A stretch of 45,322 nt of DNA from an uncultured Verrucomicrobiota bacterium (GTDB taxonomy: Bacteria > Verrucomicrobiota > Verrucomicrobiia > Limisphaerales > UBA9464), in the NCBI GenBank assembly GCA_903907995.1, contig CAIVQH010000005.1, positions 1 to 45,322 on the forward strand, written 5' to 3'. Within the stretch, counting starts at the first letter, position 1. Every line of letters begins with the position of its first letter. Both the position numbers and the translations under genes were made by a program. Of the stretch, positions 24,053-33,806 are shown piece after piece. Below the pieces are notes generated by a model. It saw only the letters and a program-made list of their open reading frames with translations. It searched no databases and was not told the DNA's origin.

Positions 24053-25843
24053 TCAGGGTTTGGCTTCGACGACCGCTGTGAGCCCCGGGCGCGTTTTCCC
24101 GAGCGGAATCCGGGCGGTGACGGTGGTACCATGGCCGGACGTGGATTTGATCGAGAAGGTGCCCCCGACCATCTCCAACCGTTCCCTCATTCCCAGCAAC
24201 CCCAACCGGCCGTTTCCGGTCGTGGCAAGGACGCTTTTCACATCAAAGGATTTGCCGTCGTCATTTATCGTCAGGCAGATCCAGCCCGGCAGTTTTTTGA
24301 TTTCAACTTCCACCGCACCGGCCTGCGCATGGAAAGCCACGTTATTGAGGGCTTCCAAGGCGACGCGATAGAGGACGCTGCTCTGCTCGATGGGCAGTTG
24401 GTTCACCGACGCGTAGGCGGCCAGACTCGCCCGCACACCCGTCCGCTTCTTGAAATCCCTCATGAAAGCCTGAAGCGCGGGCACCAGTCCCAAATCATCC
24501 AACACCGTCGGGCGCAGTTCCACGGCAAACCGGTGCACCATGGCCATGGATTTTTCCAAAAGCTGCTGCGTCTCCACGATTTTCCGCCGGAGGGAGGTAG
24601 GATTGTCGGCCAGCCTCGGACTCAGGGACGCCAGATGGACGCTGATGCCCACCAGCGTTTGCAGGACGGTATCATGCAGTTCGCGGCTGATGTGCTTGCG
24701 CTCCGCTTCCTGCGCGAGCAGCACCTGGTGGGACAATTGCCGCAATTGCAGTTCGCTGGTCTTGAGGGACTGCTCCAGCGTTTTGCGCCAGATGATTTCC
24801 CCCTCAAGTTTCTGGTTCGAGGCGGTCATTACCTCCAGGCGGACCCGGGCCGCCTCCGCCTGCTTCCGCTCGGTGATGTTGTTGAAAAAACAGACCACGC
24901 CCAGGTCACCCGCAGGCAGCGTGACGCGCCGGAGCTGCCATTCGTAAACCTCCTGCGTGCCGGTATCGAGCCGCCGCTGGTCAAATTCGGGGGACTGATA
25001 CGGCTCGCCCGTTTTGAGCGTGTGGCGGAACCGGGCCAGGACTTCGTGCGCGACCGGCGGCGGCCAGAGCACATGGACAATCTCCGAAAAATCCCGGCCG
25101 AGCAGCGGATGAATTTTGCGGAACACGATCTGCGCTATGGGGTTGGCCTGGTGCAGACGAAATTGCGCGTCCACCAGATACATGCCGACGGGAACCTGCG
25201 CGATGAGCAGGGCGAAGAGCGCCTCGCTGCGACGCAACCGTTCCTCCGACTCCTTGCGCTTCGTGATGTCGATCATGGCCACGCGACATTCCTCCCCGTT
25301 GGGCAGGGGCCGGGCCTCGAGGTTCACATCCCGGAGCGGCTGGCCGGACGGGTCCAAAAGTACAAGATCGATGGACGCCTTGACGTGGCCCGCAAAAACC
25401 TTGTCAAGGAAGGCATGAAAAATTGGGCGCAGCGCGGGCGCCACCAAACTTCCGAAAGACCGTCCCACCAGACGGGAGCGGGCCATCCCGACCAGATTCG
25501 TCCCGGTGAGATTGACCTGATTGATCACGCCAGCGGGCGTGAGCGTAAAATACCCCACGGGCGCGAAATCGTAGAGGTCGGTGTAATTCTCCAACGATGC
25601 TTCCCGCTCATCCTGCGCCTGCCGCAGCTCGGCGTTCTGCATCTCCAGCTCAATCTGATGGACCTGCAGCTCATGAAGCAGCCGTCCGGTGTCCGCGGCG
25701 GATTTCGGATCTCCGTCCCCGCCTGGCCGGCCGTTCCGCCGCGGGCGCAGCCGTGCCTCGGCATCCTGGCGCAGTTTGCTGGCGGTCATTCCGGTGCTTG
25801 GCTTTCGTTTCATGGCGAAGGGTGGCAGTCCTGCCCGGGTCAC
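24053..25843 (-). CDS. PAS-domain sensor histidine kinase (NarL-partner HisKA_3 type)
   Basis: The protein has 596 residues and no membrane segment. A short N-terminal coiled coil (LLHELQVHQIELEMQNAELR) leads into two PAS domains (about 75-190 and 200-320, FAPVGYFTLTPAG and VPVGMYLVDAQFRL). A HisKA_3 dimerisation domain with the phosphoacceptor in AERKHISRELHDTVLQ and an HATPase_c domain (ALNNVAFHA, INDDGK, GLLGMRERLEMVGG) follow. HisKA_3 kinases normally pair with LuxR/NarL-type regulators; none is in the window. The GTG start at 25843 overlaps the preceding stop (GTGA) and has GGGAG upstream; ATG 25813 is the alternative. It is the last gene of the three-gene signalling operon. Confidence 0.92.
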   Translation of the reverse strand: MTRAGLPPFAMKRKPSTGMTASKLRQDAEARLRPRRNGRPGGDGDPKSAADTGRLLHELQVHQIELEMQNAELRQAQDEREASLENYTDLYDFAPVGYFTLTPAGVINQVNLTGTNLVGMARSRLVGRSFGSLVAPALRPIFHAFLDKVFAGHVKASIDLVLLDPSGQPLRDVNLEARPLPNGEECRVAMIDITKRKESEERLRRSEALFALLIAQVPVGMYLVDAQFRLHQANPIAQIVFRKIHPLLGRDFSEIVHVLWPPPVAHEVLARFRHTLKTGEPYQSPEFDQRRLDTGTQEVYEWQLRRVTLPAGDLGVVCFFNNITERKQAEAARVRLEVMTASNQKLEGEIIWRKTLEQSLKTSELQLRQLSHQVLLAQEAERKHISRELHDTVLQTLVGISVHLASLSPRLADNPTSLRRKIVETQQLLEKSMAMVHRFAVELRPTVLDDLGLVPALQAFMRDFKKRTGVRASLAAYASVNQLPIEQSSVLYRVALEALNNVAFHAQAGAVEVEIKKLPGWICLTINDDGKSFDVKSVLATTGNGRLGLLGMRERLEMVGGTFSIKSTSGHGTTVTARIPLGKTRPGLTAVVEAKP

Positions 25844-28515
25844 GCACTCCCGGCGCGTTTTCGGCGCACCAGTTTCCCGGTCAGTTCCGTGTTTTCCTTT
25901 TCCAGGGCGGAATGCCGGTCCCGCAGCTTCTTTTCCAGCGTCTTGGACACGCTGATGTTCGAGAAGGTGATCACCACGCCGTCAATCCGGTCGTCCAGCG
26001 TACGGTAGGGCATGATGCGCACGCTGAACCAGCGGCCATCGAGCGCGGCAATCGGCTTTTCCACGGCCACCAGTTTGTGCAGGACGCCCCGGGCATCCTC
26101 GGTCAGTTCCGGATAGCGCAGATTGGAGGCGAGGTCGGTGATGGGCCGGCCCGCGTCGCCCGGGATGAGCTTGATGATATTGGCGGTCTGGGGGGTGAAC
26201 CGCCGCACTTTGAGCTGCTTGTCCAGAAACAGGGTCGCGATGTCCGTGCTGTCGAGCAGGTTCTTCATGTCGTTGCTGGCCTGCGAAAGCTCGTCCACCT
26301 TGAGCTGCAGCTCGGAGTTCACCGTCTGGAGCTCCTCGTTCATGGACTGCATCTCCTCTTTCGAGGTCGTGAGTTCCTCGTTGGTGGACTGCAGTTCCTC
26401 GTTCGTGGATTGCAGTTCCTCATTGGCGGACCGGAACTCCTCCTGCGAAGTCTGCATCTCCTCATGGGTGGCCCGCGCCTCGCCTTTGACGTGCAGGAGC
26501 TCCTGTTCTAGCTCGGCGATCCGCGGGCTGCGGCCGACCGGCCCGGAGGACCGGCTCGCCGTCGGGACGGCCACGGGGGCGGGCAGGTCGGTGAAAACGA
26601 TCATCACCAACCCCTGCAGCGGCCCGGGTTTGTCGAGCTGCTGGAGACTCACATCCACGAACTGCGTGCCGCCGTTCGTCCCGACCTTGAGTCCGCGCAG
26701 CACCACCCGCTCCTTTTTCCGGAGCGCTTTCTGGAAGCCATCCGACAGTTCGTAGCGCAAGCCCTCGCGGGCCATGGCAAAAATGTTCAGGTTGGCCTTG
26801 CCGGCGGCGGGCTCCAGGTATTTGCCCGTCCGTCCGCTGACGTAGAGCAGGTCGCCCTGGTCGCTGACCAGCACGGCGGGGGGAGCATACTCCTGCACAA
26901 TCAGCTCCTCCGCCAACGACTGAAGACTGGCCGGCGGCCGGCCAGAGGGACGCGCCTCGAAACTGATCGGCGGCCCGGCGGAAAAGGACGAGGGAAAAGA
27001 AACCGGCTCCGACCGTAGGACGGATTCTTTCCTCCAGTAGGTTCGCGAGGCGCCTCCCATTGGGGCAAAAAGATCGGTGAAATCCCCCACCGTCTCGGCG
27101 CTGCCCTGAAACAGGATGCCACCGGGAGTCAGGCTGTAGTGAAACAGCGGAATCAGCTTTTTCTGCACGTCCGAGGAAAGATAAATCAGCAGGTTCCGGC
27201 AGCTCAGGATGTCGAGCTTGGTGAAGGGAGGGTCCATGATGAGATTCTGCGGCGCAAAAATGACCATTTCGCGAATCTCTTTGCGCACCCGGTAGCCGTG
27301 ATCCTCCTTGGTGAAGAACCGCTTAAGCCGTGCTTCCGACAGGTCAGCGGCGATGTTGGCCAGAAAGAAGCCCGAGCGGGCCTTGTCAATGGCGTTCCGG
27401 TCGAGGTCGGTGGCAAAGATCTGGATCGTGATTTTTCTCCGGGGCCGGAGCGCCTCCACCGCCTCCTTGAGCACGATGGCCAGGGAATAGGCTTCTTCGC
27501 CGGTGGAGCAGCCAGGCACCCACGCACGCAGCGCCTGACCGGGCGAACGGCTTGCGAGCAGCGTGGGCAGGGCGTGCTTGCACAGGTGTTCCCAGGCGGC
27601 GGGGTCGCGGAAAAAGTTCGTCACTCCGATCAGCAGTTCCTTGAAGAGCAGGTCCAGTTCCTGCGAATTCTCCTGCAAGTAGCGGACATAGGCCGCCATC
27701 TTGCTGATCTGGTGAATGCCCATGCGACGCTCGATCCGGCGATAGAGCGTGTTCCGTTTGTAGAAGGAAAAGTCGTTGCCGGAATGGTTTCGCAGCAGGA
27801 TGACCACCTTTCCCAGCGCGCTCAGCCCCTTGTCCTCCGGCATCACTTCCGTCCGGGTGAGGAGCGGGGCGCGCTGCAGGTAGGCCATGATTTTCGCCGC
27901 CAGCTCCTCCGCCGGAGCCACGATGTCCGCCAGCCCGGCGTCAATCGCGCTGCGCGGCATGGAGTCGAATTTGGCCGTCGCCGGCTCCTGCACCAGCACC
28001 AGCCCCGCCTTTTCCTTGATGGCGCGCAGCCCGAGCGTGCCGTCGGAGCCCATACCGGAGAGAATCACGCCGATGCTGTGGTCCTGCCGGTCCTGCGCCA
28101 AGGAGCGGAAGAAAAAATCAATGGGCAGGCCCAGCCCGCGCGCCGCCACCGGTTTGAGCAGGTGCAGCACCCCGTGCAGCATGGACATGTCCTTGTTCGG
28201 CGGGATGATGTAGACGCAGTCCGGTCGTACCGTGGTCGCATCCCTGACCTCGATGACGCGCATGTCGGTGGCGCGTTGCAGCAGCTCGTCCATGATTCCC
28301 TTGCGCGTCGGGTCCAGGTGCTGGATGACGACAAACGCCATGCCGCTGCCCTTCGGCACGCCCCGCAGGAACTGTTCCAGGGCTTCAAGGCCGCCGGCGG
28401 AGGCGCCGATGCCGACAATCGGGAACGGAACGCCCGCCGGCGCGGCGAAAGTTTCCGGACGATCAGCCTTGGCGGGTTGCTTCGGTCGGCGGACAGGTGA
28501 AACTTTCTTTTTCAT
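25840..28515 (-). CDS. CheB-CheR fusion protein with PAS domain
   Basis: The protein has 891 residues. An N-terminal CheB methylesterase domain has the triad Ser39 (GIGASAGG), His66 (IQHLDP) and Asp158 (MGSDG), but lacks a receiver domain. A CheR methyltransferase domain follows, with GVTNFFRDP and the SAM-binding WVPGCSTGEEAYSLA, then PAS-like regions (VLVSDQGDLLYVSGRTGKYL). Next is a heptad-repeat helix (ELQSTNEELQSTNEEL and similar) and a final PAS (TDIATLFLDKQLKVRRF... ITFSNISV). Such fusions methylate and demethylate glutamates on sensory proteins. No receptor, CheA or CheW is nearby, so the target is likely a kinase or a distant receptor. It starts 1 nt after the standalone cheB stop. 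Confidence 0.93.
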   Translation of the reverse strand: MKKKVSPVRRPKQPAKADRPETFAAPAGVPFPIVGIGASAGGLEALEQFLRGVPKGSGMAFVVIQHLDPTRKGIMDELLQRATDMRVIEVRDATTVRPDCVYIIPPNKDMSMLHGVLHLLKPVAARGLGLPIDFFFRSLAQDRQDHSIGVILSGMGSDGTLGLRAIKEKAGLVLVQEPATAKFDSMPRSAIDAGLADIVAPAEELAAKIMAYLQRAPLLTRTEVMPEDKGLSALGKVVILLRNHSGNDFSFYKRNTLYRRIERRMGIHQISKMAAYVRYLQENSQELDLLFKELLIGVTNFFRDPAAWEHLCKHALPTLLASRSPGQALRAWVPGCSTGEEAYSLAIVLKEAVEALRPRRKITIQIFATDLDRNAIDKARSGFFLANIAADLSEARLKRFFTKEDHGYRVRKEIREMVIFAPQNLIMDPPFTKLDILSCRNLLIYLSSDVQKKLIPLFHYSLTPGGILFQGSAETVGDFTDLFAPMGGASRTYWRKESVLRSEPVSFPSSFSAGPPISFEARPSGRPPASLQSLAEELIVQEYAPPAVLVSDQGDLLYVSGRTGKYLEPAAGKANLNIFAMAREGLRYELSDGFQKALRKKERVVLRGLKVGTNGGTQFVDVSLQQLDKPGPLQGLVMIVFTDLPAPVAVPTASRSSGPVGRSPRIAELEQELLHVKGEARATHEEMQTSQEEFRSANEELQSTNEELQSTNEELTTSKEEMQSMNEELQTVNSELQLKVDELSQASNDMKNLLDSTDIATLFLDKQLKVRRFTPQTANIIKLIPGDAGRPITDLASNLRYPELTEDARGVLHKLVAVEKPIAALDGRWFSVRIMPYRTLDDRIDGVVITFSNISVSKTLEKKLRDRHSALEKENTELTGKLVRRKRAGSA

Positions 28516-28516
28516 G

Positions 28517-29260
28517 TTATAATTTCCGGCGCTTGATCCGGGCCGCTTTGGTTCTGGTTGGGGTGGGTGGAGTGACCGGTTTTCCCGGGGAGGCCCGGCT
28601 GTTTTCCAAGCCTTTGCCGTCACCGACCAGTTCCATGAGTTTGGAGGCGATCCTGTCCAGGGGCAGGATGAAATCGACATCGCCGGTCTGGATCGCCGTT
28701 TCCGGCATGCTGAAATTTTCCGACGTGGGCCGGTCCTGGGCGATCACTTTGCCACCCTTGTCCTTGATGATCTGGACCCCGAAGGAGCCGTCACCGTCTC
28801 CTCCGGTGAGGACCACGGCAATGGCGTCCCTTTTATAAACGGCGGCCACGGAGGCAAAGAGGGGCTCGGCGGATGGCCGGGCGTAATGGACCTTTTCCGC
28901 GGCGGAAGACGAAAGTTTGAGGCGGCCGCCTTTGGCGACCGAGAGGTGATGGTTGGGCGGGGCGACGAAAACGGTCGAGGGTCGCAGGATGTCTCCCGAA
29001 TGGGCCTGCCTGACCACCAGATGGGTGCGACGGTTGAGCAGCTCGGCCAGAATGCTCTTATGGTCGGGAGAAAGGTGCATCACAATGGCGATGGCGGCCG
29101 GAAAATCCGCCGGCAGGCGCGACAGAATGACCGACAACGCCTTCAAGCCGCCGACAGAGGTCGCCATGGCGATGACCCGGAAGGAAACCTTCGCGGACGG
29201 GGCGGGAGGGGTCTCGCGGGCAGCGTTGGCGGGTCTGTTCTGCTCGCGTTTCGTCTTCAT
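28517..29260 (-). CDS. Stand-alone CheB-type protein-glutamate methylesterase
   Basis: This 247-residue protein consists of only the CheB catalytic domain. Its probable triad is Ser35 (MATSVGG), His62 (VMHLSPDH) and Asp157 (TGGDGDGS), followed by a basic C-terminal tail (TPTRTKAARIKRRKL). The N-terminal receiver domain of chemotaxis CheB is absent, so control by CheA phosphorylation is not expected. It is the first gene of an operon with the CheB-CheR fusion and a PAS kinase. The start ATG is 7 nt from the stop of the upstream glycosyltransferase gene, so read-through from the LPS operon is possible. Confidence 0.9.
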   Translation of the reverse strand: MKTKREQNRPANAARETPPAPSAKVSFRVIAMATSVGGLKALSVILSRLPADFPAAIAIVMHLSPDHKSILAELLNRRTHLVVRQAHSGDILRPSTVFVAPPNHHLSVAKGGRLKLSSSAAEKVHYARPSAEPLFASVAAVYKRDAIAVVLTGGDGDGSFGVQIIKDKGGKVIAQDRPTSENFSMPETAIQTGDVDFILPLDRIASKLMELVGDGKGLENSRASPGKPVTPPTPTRTKAARIKRRKL

Positions 29261-29267
29261 AATCGAG

Positions 29268-30428
29268 CTAACCACCACCACCGGTCCCCGGCTCCAGCAG
29301 GGCCCGCAGGCGGGAAATGACGACGGGCCAGGAGTATTCCTTCGCACAGGCCACTTTGCCGGCCGCGCCCATGCGGGTGAGCCGCGCGTCGTCGCGGATC
29401 AGGTCCACCACGGAGCGTATATAGGCGCCTTCGTCGTTCGCGTTCGACAGCGCGAGGAAATCCGCTCGGCGCAGCGCCGCCCCGGTGTTGTGGCCGTTCG
29501 TGGTTGCCACCGGCAGGCCGTGCGCCAGGCCGGCCATGAGCGTCGTGCGCCGCTCGGAAATGCCATCGACAAACGGCAGCGTGAGCAGATCGGCCGCGTG
29601 CAGCGCCCGGGAAGCGTCGTCGGCGGGCAGATAGCCGAGCGGCCGGTAAAATTTCAGCAGCTCGGCCGGCAACCGCAGCGCGGGCGCGCCCCCGATCAGC
29701 GCCAGCGCCACCGGATTCGACGGCGTGTGGGCCGCCCGCCAGCCCTCGATCACCCAGGGCAGCTGCTTCGCGGCGCTGAGCGTGCCGAAGTAGGCGATGA
29801 TCTTGGTGTTCGCCGGCAGGCGGTTTTGCGCGCGCCAGGTGGCGGCATGGTCCGGTGGCACGGACACCGGCTCGATGCTGGTCGGCGAAGGGAGCAGGGA
29901 AAACTTCTTCGCCACGGCAGGCCGGCGGGCGGACCATTCCTCCACCCAGCGGCCCGTCGAGATCGGAATGGCGTCGGCCACGGACAGGATCGCCTTCCAC
30001 TGCCGGCGATGGTTCAGGGCGTACCAGAAGTTCGGCGGGCGGCGGAAGAGGTCCAGCGGCACCAGGTCCGCCATGATCTCGTGCGCGATGAAGACCTGGC
30101 GCTGGCCGATGCCCTTGAGATCGCGCCAGAAGCGGGGCAGCTGGCGGTTCACGCCGCCTCGGCCGTACATGTGCGGCACGTACTGCCAGAGCAGCACCGA
30201 GTCATCGGGGAACTCGCGCAGCTCCGCCATGATCCAGTCGAGGTCGCTCCAGTTGCCGATGCTCGCGCGGACTTGGAAGGCGCCCGAAGATTCCTCCGAC
30301 CCAGGTGACGTCAGCACCGTTACCGGGCCAAACGCGGCCAGCTCGTTGGCGAGCCGGTGCGTGTGGTCGGCCAGCCCGCCGCGTTTGGGCGGCAGCAGAT
30401 CGGAAATGATGATGACGGGACGGGCCAC
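29268..30428 (-). CDS. Glycosyltransferase, family 4 (GT-B fold)
   Basis: This 386-residue protein starts PVIIISDLLPPKRGGLADHTHRLA, the donor/acceptor N-terminal Rossmann unit of GT4 enzymes. The C-terminal half has IIAYFGTLSAAKQLPWVIEG, LPADDASRALHAADLLTLPF and a Glu-containing active-site loop (GISERRTTLMAGLAHGLPV). It probably adds a sugar to LPS core or another cell-surface glycan. The start is GTG at 30428, 24 nt downstream of the GT9 gene. Donor and acceptor cannot be read from sequence. Confidence 0.85.
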   Translation of the reverse strand: MARPVIIISDLLPPKRGGLADHTHRLANELAAFGPVTVLTSPGSEESSGAFQVRASIGNWSDLDWIMAELREFPDDSVLLWQYVPHMYGRGGVNRQLPRFWRDLKGIGQRQVFIAHEIMADLVPLDLFRRPPNFWYALNHRRQWKAILSVADAIPISTGRWVEEWSARRPAVAKKFSLLPSPTSIEPVSVPPDHAATWRAQNRLPANTKIIAYFGTLSAAKQLPWVIEGWRAAHTPSNPVALALIGGAPALRLPAELLKFYRPLGYLPADDASRALHAADLLTLPFVDGISERRTTLMAGLAHGLPVATTNGHNTGAALRRADFLALSNANDEGAYIRSVVDLIRDDARLTRMGAAGKVACAKEYSWPVVISRLRALLEPGTGGGG

Positions 30429-30452
30429 AGGGAACGGAGTAACACAGGCCTT

Positions 30453-31610
30453 CTAGGGAGGCGAACCTTCGCGTTGCAGCGTCTGCAACACTGCCGTGAC
30501 GACCCGCCCGACGGCGATTCCTTTCAGGCAGCGAAAATCGATGGGGCACTCCCGCCGGAAGCAGGGCGCACAGGGAGCCTCCGACCGGAGCAACCGGTGG
30601 CGCGGATCTCCCGGGAGACCCGGGCCGGTCAGTTCCGGCGAGGTGCTGCCGAAGGGCACGACCACCGGCACGCCGAGCGCCGCCGCCACGTGCATCGGCC
30701 CGGTGTCATTGGTGAGCAGCACCCGGCAGACGGACAGTGTCGCGCACAGTTCCCGCAGGGAGGTGCGCCCCGCCAGCCGGACCAGCGAGGAGCGCGAAAC
30801 CCCACGGGCCAGAAGTTCGGCCTCCATGTTATCCGCCAGCGGAGCGTCGGCCGGGCCGCCGAAAATCACGAAGCCGCAGTGGGTCTGCCGGTGCAGTTCG
30901 TAGGCGGCCGCGACGAAGTTCTCCCCCGGCCAACGTTTGGCGGGCCCATATTCCGCGCCGGCATTCAGGCCGATCCACGTCGGTCCGACGGTGAGCTGGA
31001 ATTTTTCCCGGGCGGCTTCGACCTCCTCCGGGCGAACGGCCAAAAGTGGTGGCAGCGGTTCAGGGTTGCCTCCCAGCCGGGCCACCAGCCGTAGGTAATG
31101 GTACAGCTGATGCGACGACGCGGGAATGGCCGGGCGCGCGCTGTCGGAAGGCGCCCCCGCGATCAGCCGTTTCACTTCCGCCTCCGTCCGCTTGCGCATT
31201 TTCACGATGCCGGGCGCAGGTGGAACCACATCGGTCAGGAGCCAGTTGCGCCAAGGCCACGCGCCGCCCACGCGACGGGGAATGCCGGCCAGCCAGACTT
31301 CCAAGCCTGAGCGCGGCGAATTGGGCAGCAGCAGTGCGAGGTCGAACCGCTCCGCCCGCAGCCGCCGCGCGAGCGTCAGCACACCCTCCTTCGCCGCGAA
31401 GGTCAGCACCCGGTCCACGGCGGGATGGCAGGGCCACAGTCCGGCCAGCTTCTCGTGGGTGAGCAGCGTGATCTCGGCCCCGGGAAACCGCTCCCTCAGC
31501 CGCAAGAGCGCCGGCGTGGTCATCACCGCGTCGCCCAGCCAGTTCACGCCGCGCACCAGGATGCGGCAGGGCGCGACGTCAGTGGCCGAGGAGGGAGCGG
31601 GTGCGGGCAT
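30453..31610 (-). CDS. waaF: Glycosyltransferase family 9 (heptosyltransferase II-like)
   Basis: This 385-residue enzyme begins ILVRGVNWLGDAVMTTPALL, the typical WaaF/RfaF start. It contains the GT9 nucleotide-sugar motif LTNDTGPMHVAAALGVPVVV followed by FGSTSPELTGP. It would add heptose to the inner core of LPS at the cytoplasmic face. The C-terminal region has three or four cysteines (APCAPCFRRECPIDFRC), found in many WaaF proteins. ATG 31610 follows the acyltransferase stop by 2 nt. A related GT9 specificity other than heptose is possible, so the symbol is tentative. Confidence 0.87.
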   Translation of the reverse strand: MPAPAPSSATDVAPCRILVRGVNWLGDAVMTTPALLRLRERFPGAEITLLTHEKLAGLWPCHPAVDRVLTFAAKEGVLTLARRLRAERFDLALLLPNSPRSGLEVWLAGIPRRVGGAWPWRNWLLTDVVPPAPGIVKMRKRTEAEVKRLIAGAPSDSARPAIPASSHQLYHYLRLVARLGGNPEPLPPLLAVRPEEVEAAREKFQLTVGPTWIGLNAGAEYGPAKRWPGENFVAAAYELHRQTHCGFVIFGGPADAPLADNMEAELLARGVSRSSLVRLAGRTSLRELCATLSVCRVLLTNDTGPMHVAAALGVPVVVPFGSTSPELTGPGLPGDPRHRLLRSEAPCAPCFRRECPIDFRCLKGIAVGRVVTAVLQTLQREGSPP

Positions 31611-31612
31611 GC

Positions 31613-32539
31613 TTATTCCTCCGAGGCCACCAGCTCCGATTTGGCGGCGGACGTGCCTTGCTGCCACTTGGACGCCGGCTTCCAGCGGCGGTGGACCCAG
31701 AACCAGTTCGCCGGGTCCCGCCGGATGGCGGCCTCCAGCACGGTGTTAACCTCGCGGGTCAGTTCCGCCACGGACCGGGGGTGACCGGCGGCGTCCTGCG
31801 TCGGGATTTCCGGCCCCACCTCGATGCGCCACCGCGCCAGCCCGGTGCGGTAGCAGATCGCCGAGCGCAGGTGGGCGTCGTAGCGCAGCGCCAGCACCGC
31901 GCAGCCGGCGTTGCACGAGCAGTCGCGGCCGAAAAACGGCAGCCACAGGCCGCGGTCGCCCGCGTGCTGGTCGGCCAGCAGCGCCAGCAGGATGTGCCCG
32001 CGGTTCATCGCCTGTCGCAGCGCTTCGGCCCCCGTGCGGCGCTCGAAAAACAGCACCCCGCTCCGTTCCCGCAGGTCGAGCAGCAGGCGGTTGAGCGCGG
32101 GCGGGCGCAGGGCGCGGTAGGTGACGGCGGCGTTCCAGCCGGGCATCAGCTCCTTCCCGCGGCCGTAGAGCTCGAAGTTGCCGAAGTGCCCGATGGCCAC
32201 GACCACGCTGCGGCCATCCGCCGGAATCGCCTCCGGCAGTCCGACCCATTCCATGTGCGCGGCGAGATCCTCGCGGGACATCACCGCCGTCTTGAGCGCG
32301 CAGACGTAGTTTTCACCGAGCCGGCGGAAGTTTTCGCGGGCGATGGCCCGGCGTTCAGGTTCCGTTTTTTCGCGACCCAAGGCGAGTTCGAGGTTCTGCA
32401 GCGCCACGCCGCGATGCCGGCGGTCGAACACGTAGGCCAGCGCCCCGCCGGCCCGACCCAGCCGGGCGACCAGCTCCAGCGGCAGCGCCTGAATCACGGC
32501 GATGAACGCGCGGACAAGGAGGACGAGAAGCGCGCTCAC
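31613..32539 (-). CDS. Lipid A late acyltransferase (LpxL/HtrB family)
   Basis: This 308-residue protein has an N-terminal hydrophobic anchor (LLVLLVRAFIAVIQALPLEL). It has the HX4E catalytic motif of this family as HFGNFE (His118, Glu123), plus DQHAGDRGLWLPFFG and ANWFWVHRRWKP. It would transfer a secondary acyl chain to the lipid A precursor at the inner membrane. The GTG start overlaps the lpxK stop (GTGA), so translation is coupled. It sits between lpxK and waaF, the expected setting. Which acyl position it modifies is unknown. Confidence 0.9.
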   Translation of the reverse strand: MSALLVLLVRAFIAVIQALPLELVARLGRAGGALAYVFDRRHRGVALQNLELALGREKTEPERRAIARENFRRLGENYVCALKTAVMSREDLAAHMEWVGLPEAIPADGRSVVVAIGHFGNFELYGRGKELMPGWNAAVTYRALRPPALNRLLLDLRERSGVLFFERRTGAEALRQAMNRGHILLALLADQHAGDRGLWLPFFGRDCSCNAGCAVLALRYDAHLRSAICYRTGLARWRIEVGPEIPTQDAAGHPRSVAELTREVNTVLEAAIRRDPANWFWVHRRWKPASKWQQGTSAAKSELVASEE

Positions 32540-33729
32540 TTGAAGCAGATGCGGCGGACCGCCTCGTCAAAACCGCCCGCCCCGGCGGTGATCTTGATCT
32601 CCACGCGCATGAACCACACGGGCACGTCGCGCCGGTCGAGCTTGGGGAAGCGCACGGCGTCCTTCTGCGTGGTGACCACCATGTCGGCCTTGCGCTTCTT
32701 GGCGCGGTTGATGGCGTCGAGCACCTCCTGCTGGCTGAAGCGGTGGTGGTCGGCGAAGCGCCGCGCGAGCACGACCTCGCCGCCCAGCTCGACCAGCTTC
32801 TGCTCGAAGCTCTCGGGCTGCGCGATGCCGCTGAGGCTGGCGATCCGCCGGCCCTTCAGCAGGTCCAGCCCGGCCCGTTCGCCGGTGAAGACGTCCTCGA
32901 AATAGAGCGGATGATGGACGCACTCCACGATCTCCGCGCGCTGGTTCAGTTTGGCGACGCGCACCCGCAGGTCGTCGATGCGCCTGCTGTTCTCGGGGGT
33001 GCTGCGGTCCACCTTGGTCAGGAAGACGACATTGGCGCGGACCAGGTGCGAAGGCGGCTCGCGCAAGGTGCCGCGCGGCAGCAGGTGCTCGTTGCCGAAG
33101 GGCTGCTGCGCATCCACCAGCACCACGTCGGTCCGCCGGCCCCGGAGCTTCCAGTACTGGAAGCCGTCGTCGAGCAGCAGCGTGTCGCACCCGAAGCGCT
33201 CGACCGCATAGCGGCCGGCCTTCACGCGGTCCTTGTCCACCAGCACCACGACGTCGCGGAGGTTGGAAGCGAGCATGTACGGCTCGTCGCCGGAGGTCTC
33301 GGAATCCAGCAGCAGCGAATGGCCGTCGCTCACAACGCGGGGCGGCGTGGTGTCCTCGCGCAGCAGGAACTTGTCGAGCAGGCGCTCCCGCAGCGGCTTG
33401 GGCCGCGAACGGTAGCCGCGCGAGAGGATCGCCACCTTGCGGCCGGCATCCTGCAGGGCGCGGGCGAACTTCTCGACCACGGGGGTCTTGCCGGTGCCGC
33501 CGACGGTGAGGTTGCCGATGGCGATGACCTGCACGCCGAGCGTGGCATCGCGCAGGATGCGGGCGTTGTAGAGCACCCGGCGGAACTTCACCGCCACGGC
33601 GAACACCCGGCTGAGCACGAGCAGCAGGAAACGCACGACCGCGGCCTTTTTGCCGGGCCGCTGCTGGATGATCACATCGAGCAGCCACGTCTCGGCCTGC
33701 TCACTGAACTGTCGCCACCACTCACGCAC
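32536..33729 (-). CDS. lpxK: Tetraacyldisaccharide 4'-kinase
   Basis: This 397-residue enzyme phosphorylates the 4' position of the lipid A disaccharide. The P-loop [19 protein letters not shown] (about 71-89) and ILSRGYRSR are characteristic. [12 protein letters not shown] and the later [12 protein letters not shown] complete the family pattern. The first 60 residues add a membrane-associated helix ([15 protein letters not shown]). The only good start is GTG 33729 ([11 protein letters not shown]); the frame stays open to TTG 33798, but that part overlaps the palindromic repeat at 33807-33880 and does not look coding. It is the first gene of the lpxK-acyltransferase-waaF-GT4 operon. Confidence 0.92.
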   Translation of the reverse strand: MREWWRQFSEQAETWLLDVIIQQRPGKKAAVVRFLLLVLSRVFAVAVKFRRVLYNARILRDATLGVQVIAIGNLTVGGTGKTPVVEKFARALQDAGRKVAILSRGYRSRPKPLRERLLDKFLLREDTTPPRVVSDGHSLLLDSETSGDEPYMLASNLRDVVVLVDKDRVKAGRYAVERFGCDTLLLDDGFQYWKLRGRRTDVVLVDAQQPFGNEHLLPRGTLREPPSHLVRANVVFLTKVDRSTPENSRRIDDLRVRVAKLNQRAEIVECVHHPLYFEDVFTGERAGLDLLKGRRIASLSGIAQPESFEQKLVELGGEVVLARRFADHHRFSQQEVLDAINRAKKRKADMVVTTQKDAVRFPKLDRRDVPVWFMRVEIKITAGAGGFDEAVRRICFK

Positions 33730-33806
33730 GTTGTCGGGACACTGCCAAGCCGGAGCGCCGAAGCGAAGAACGGAACTGCGGTTCCTCCAGAACGCCAAGA
33801 CCCGGG

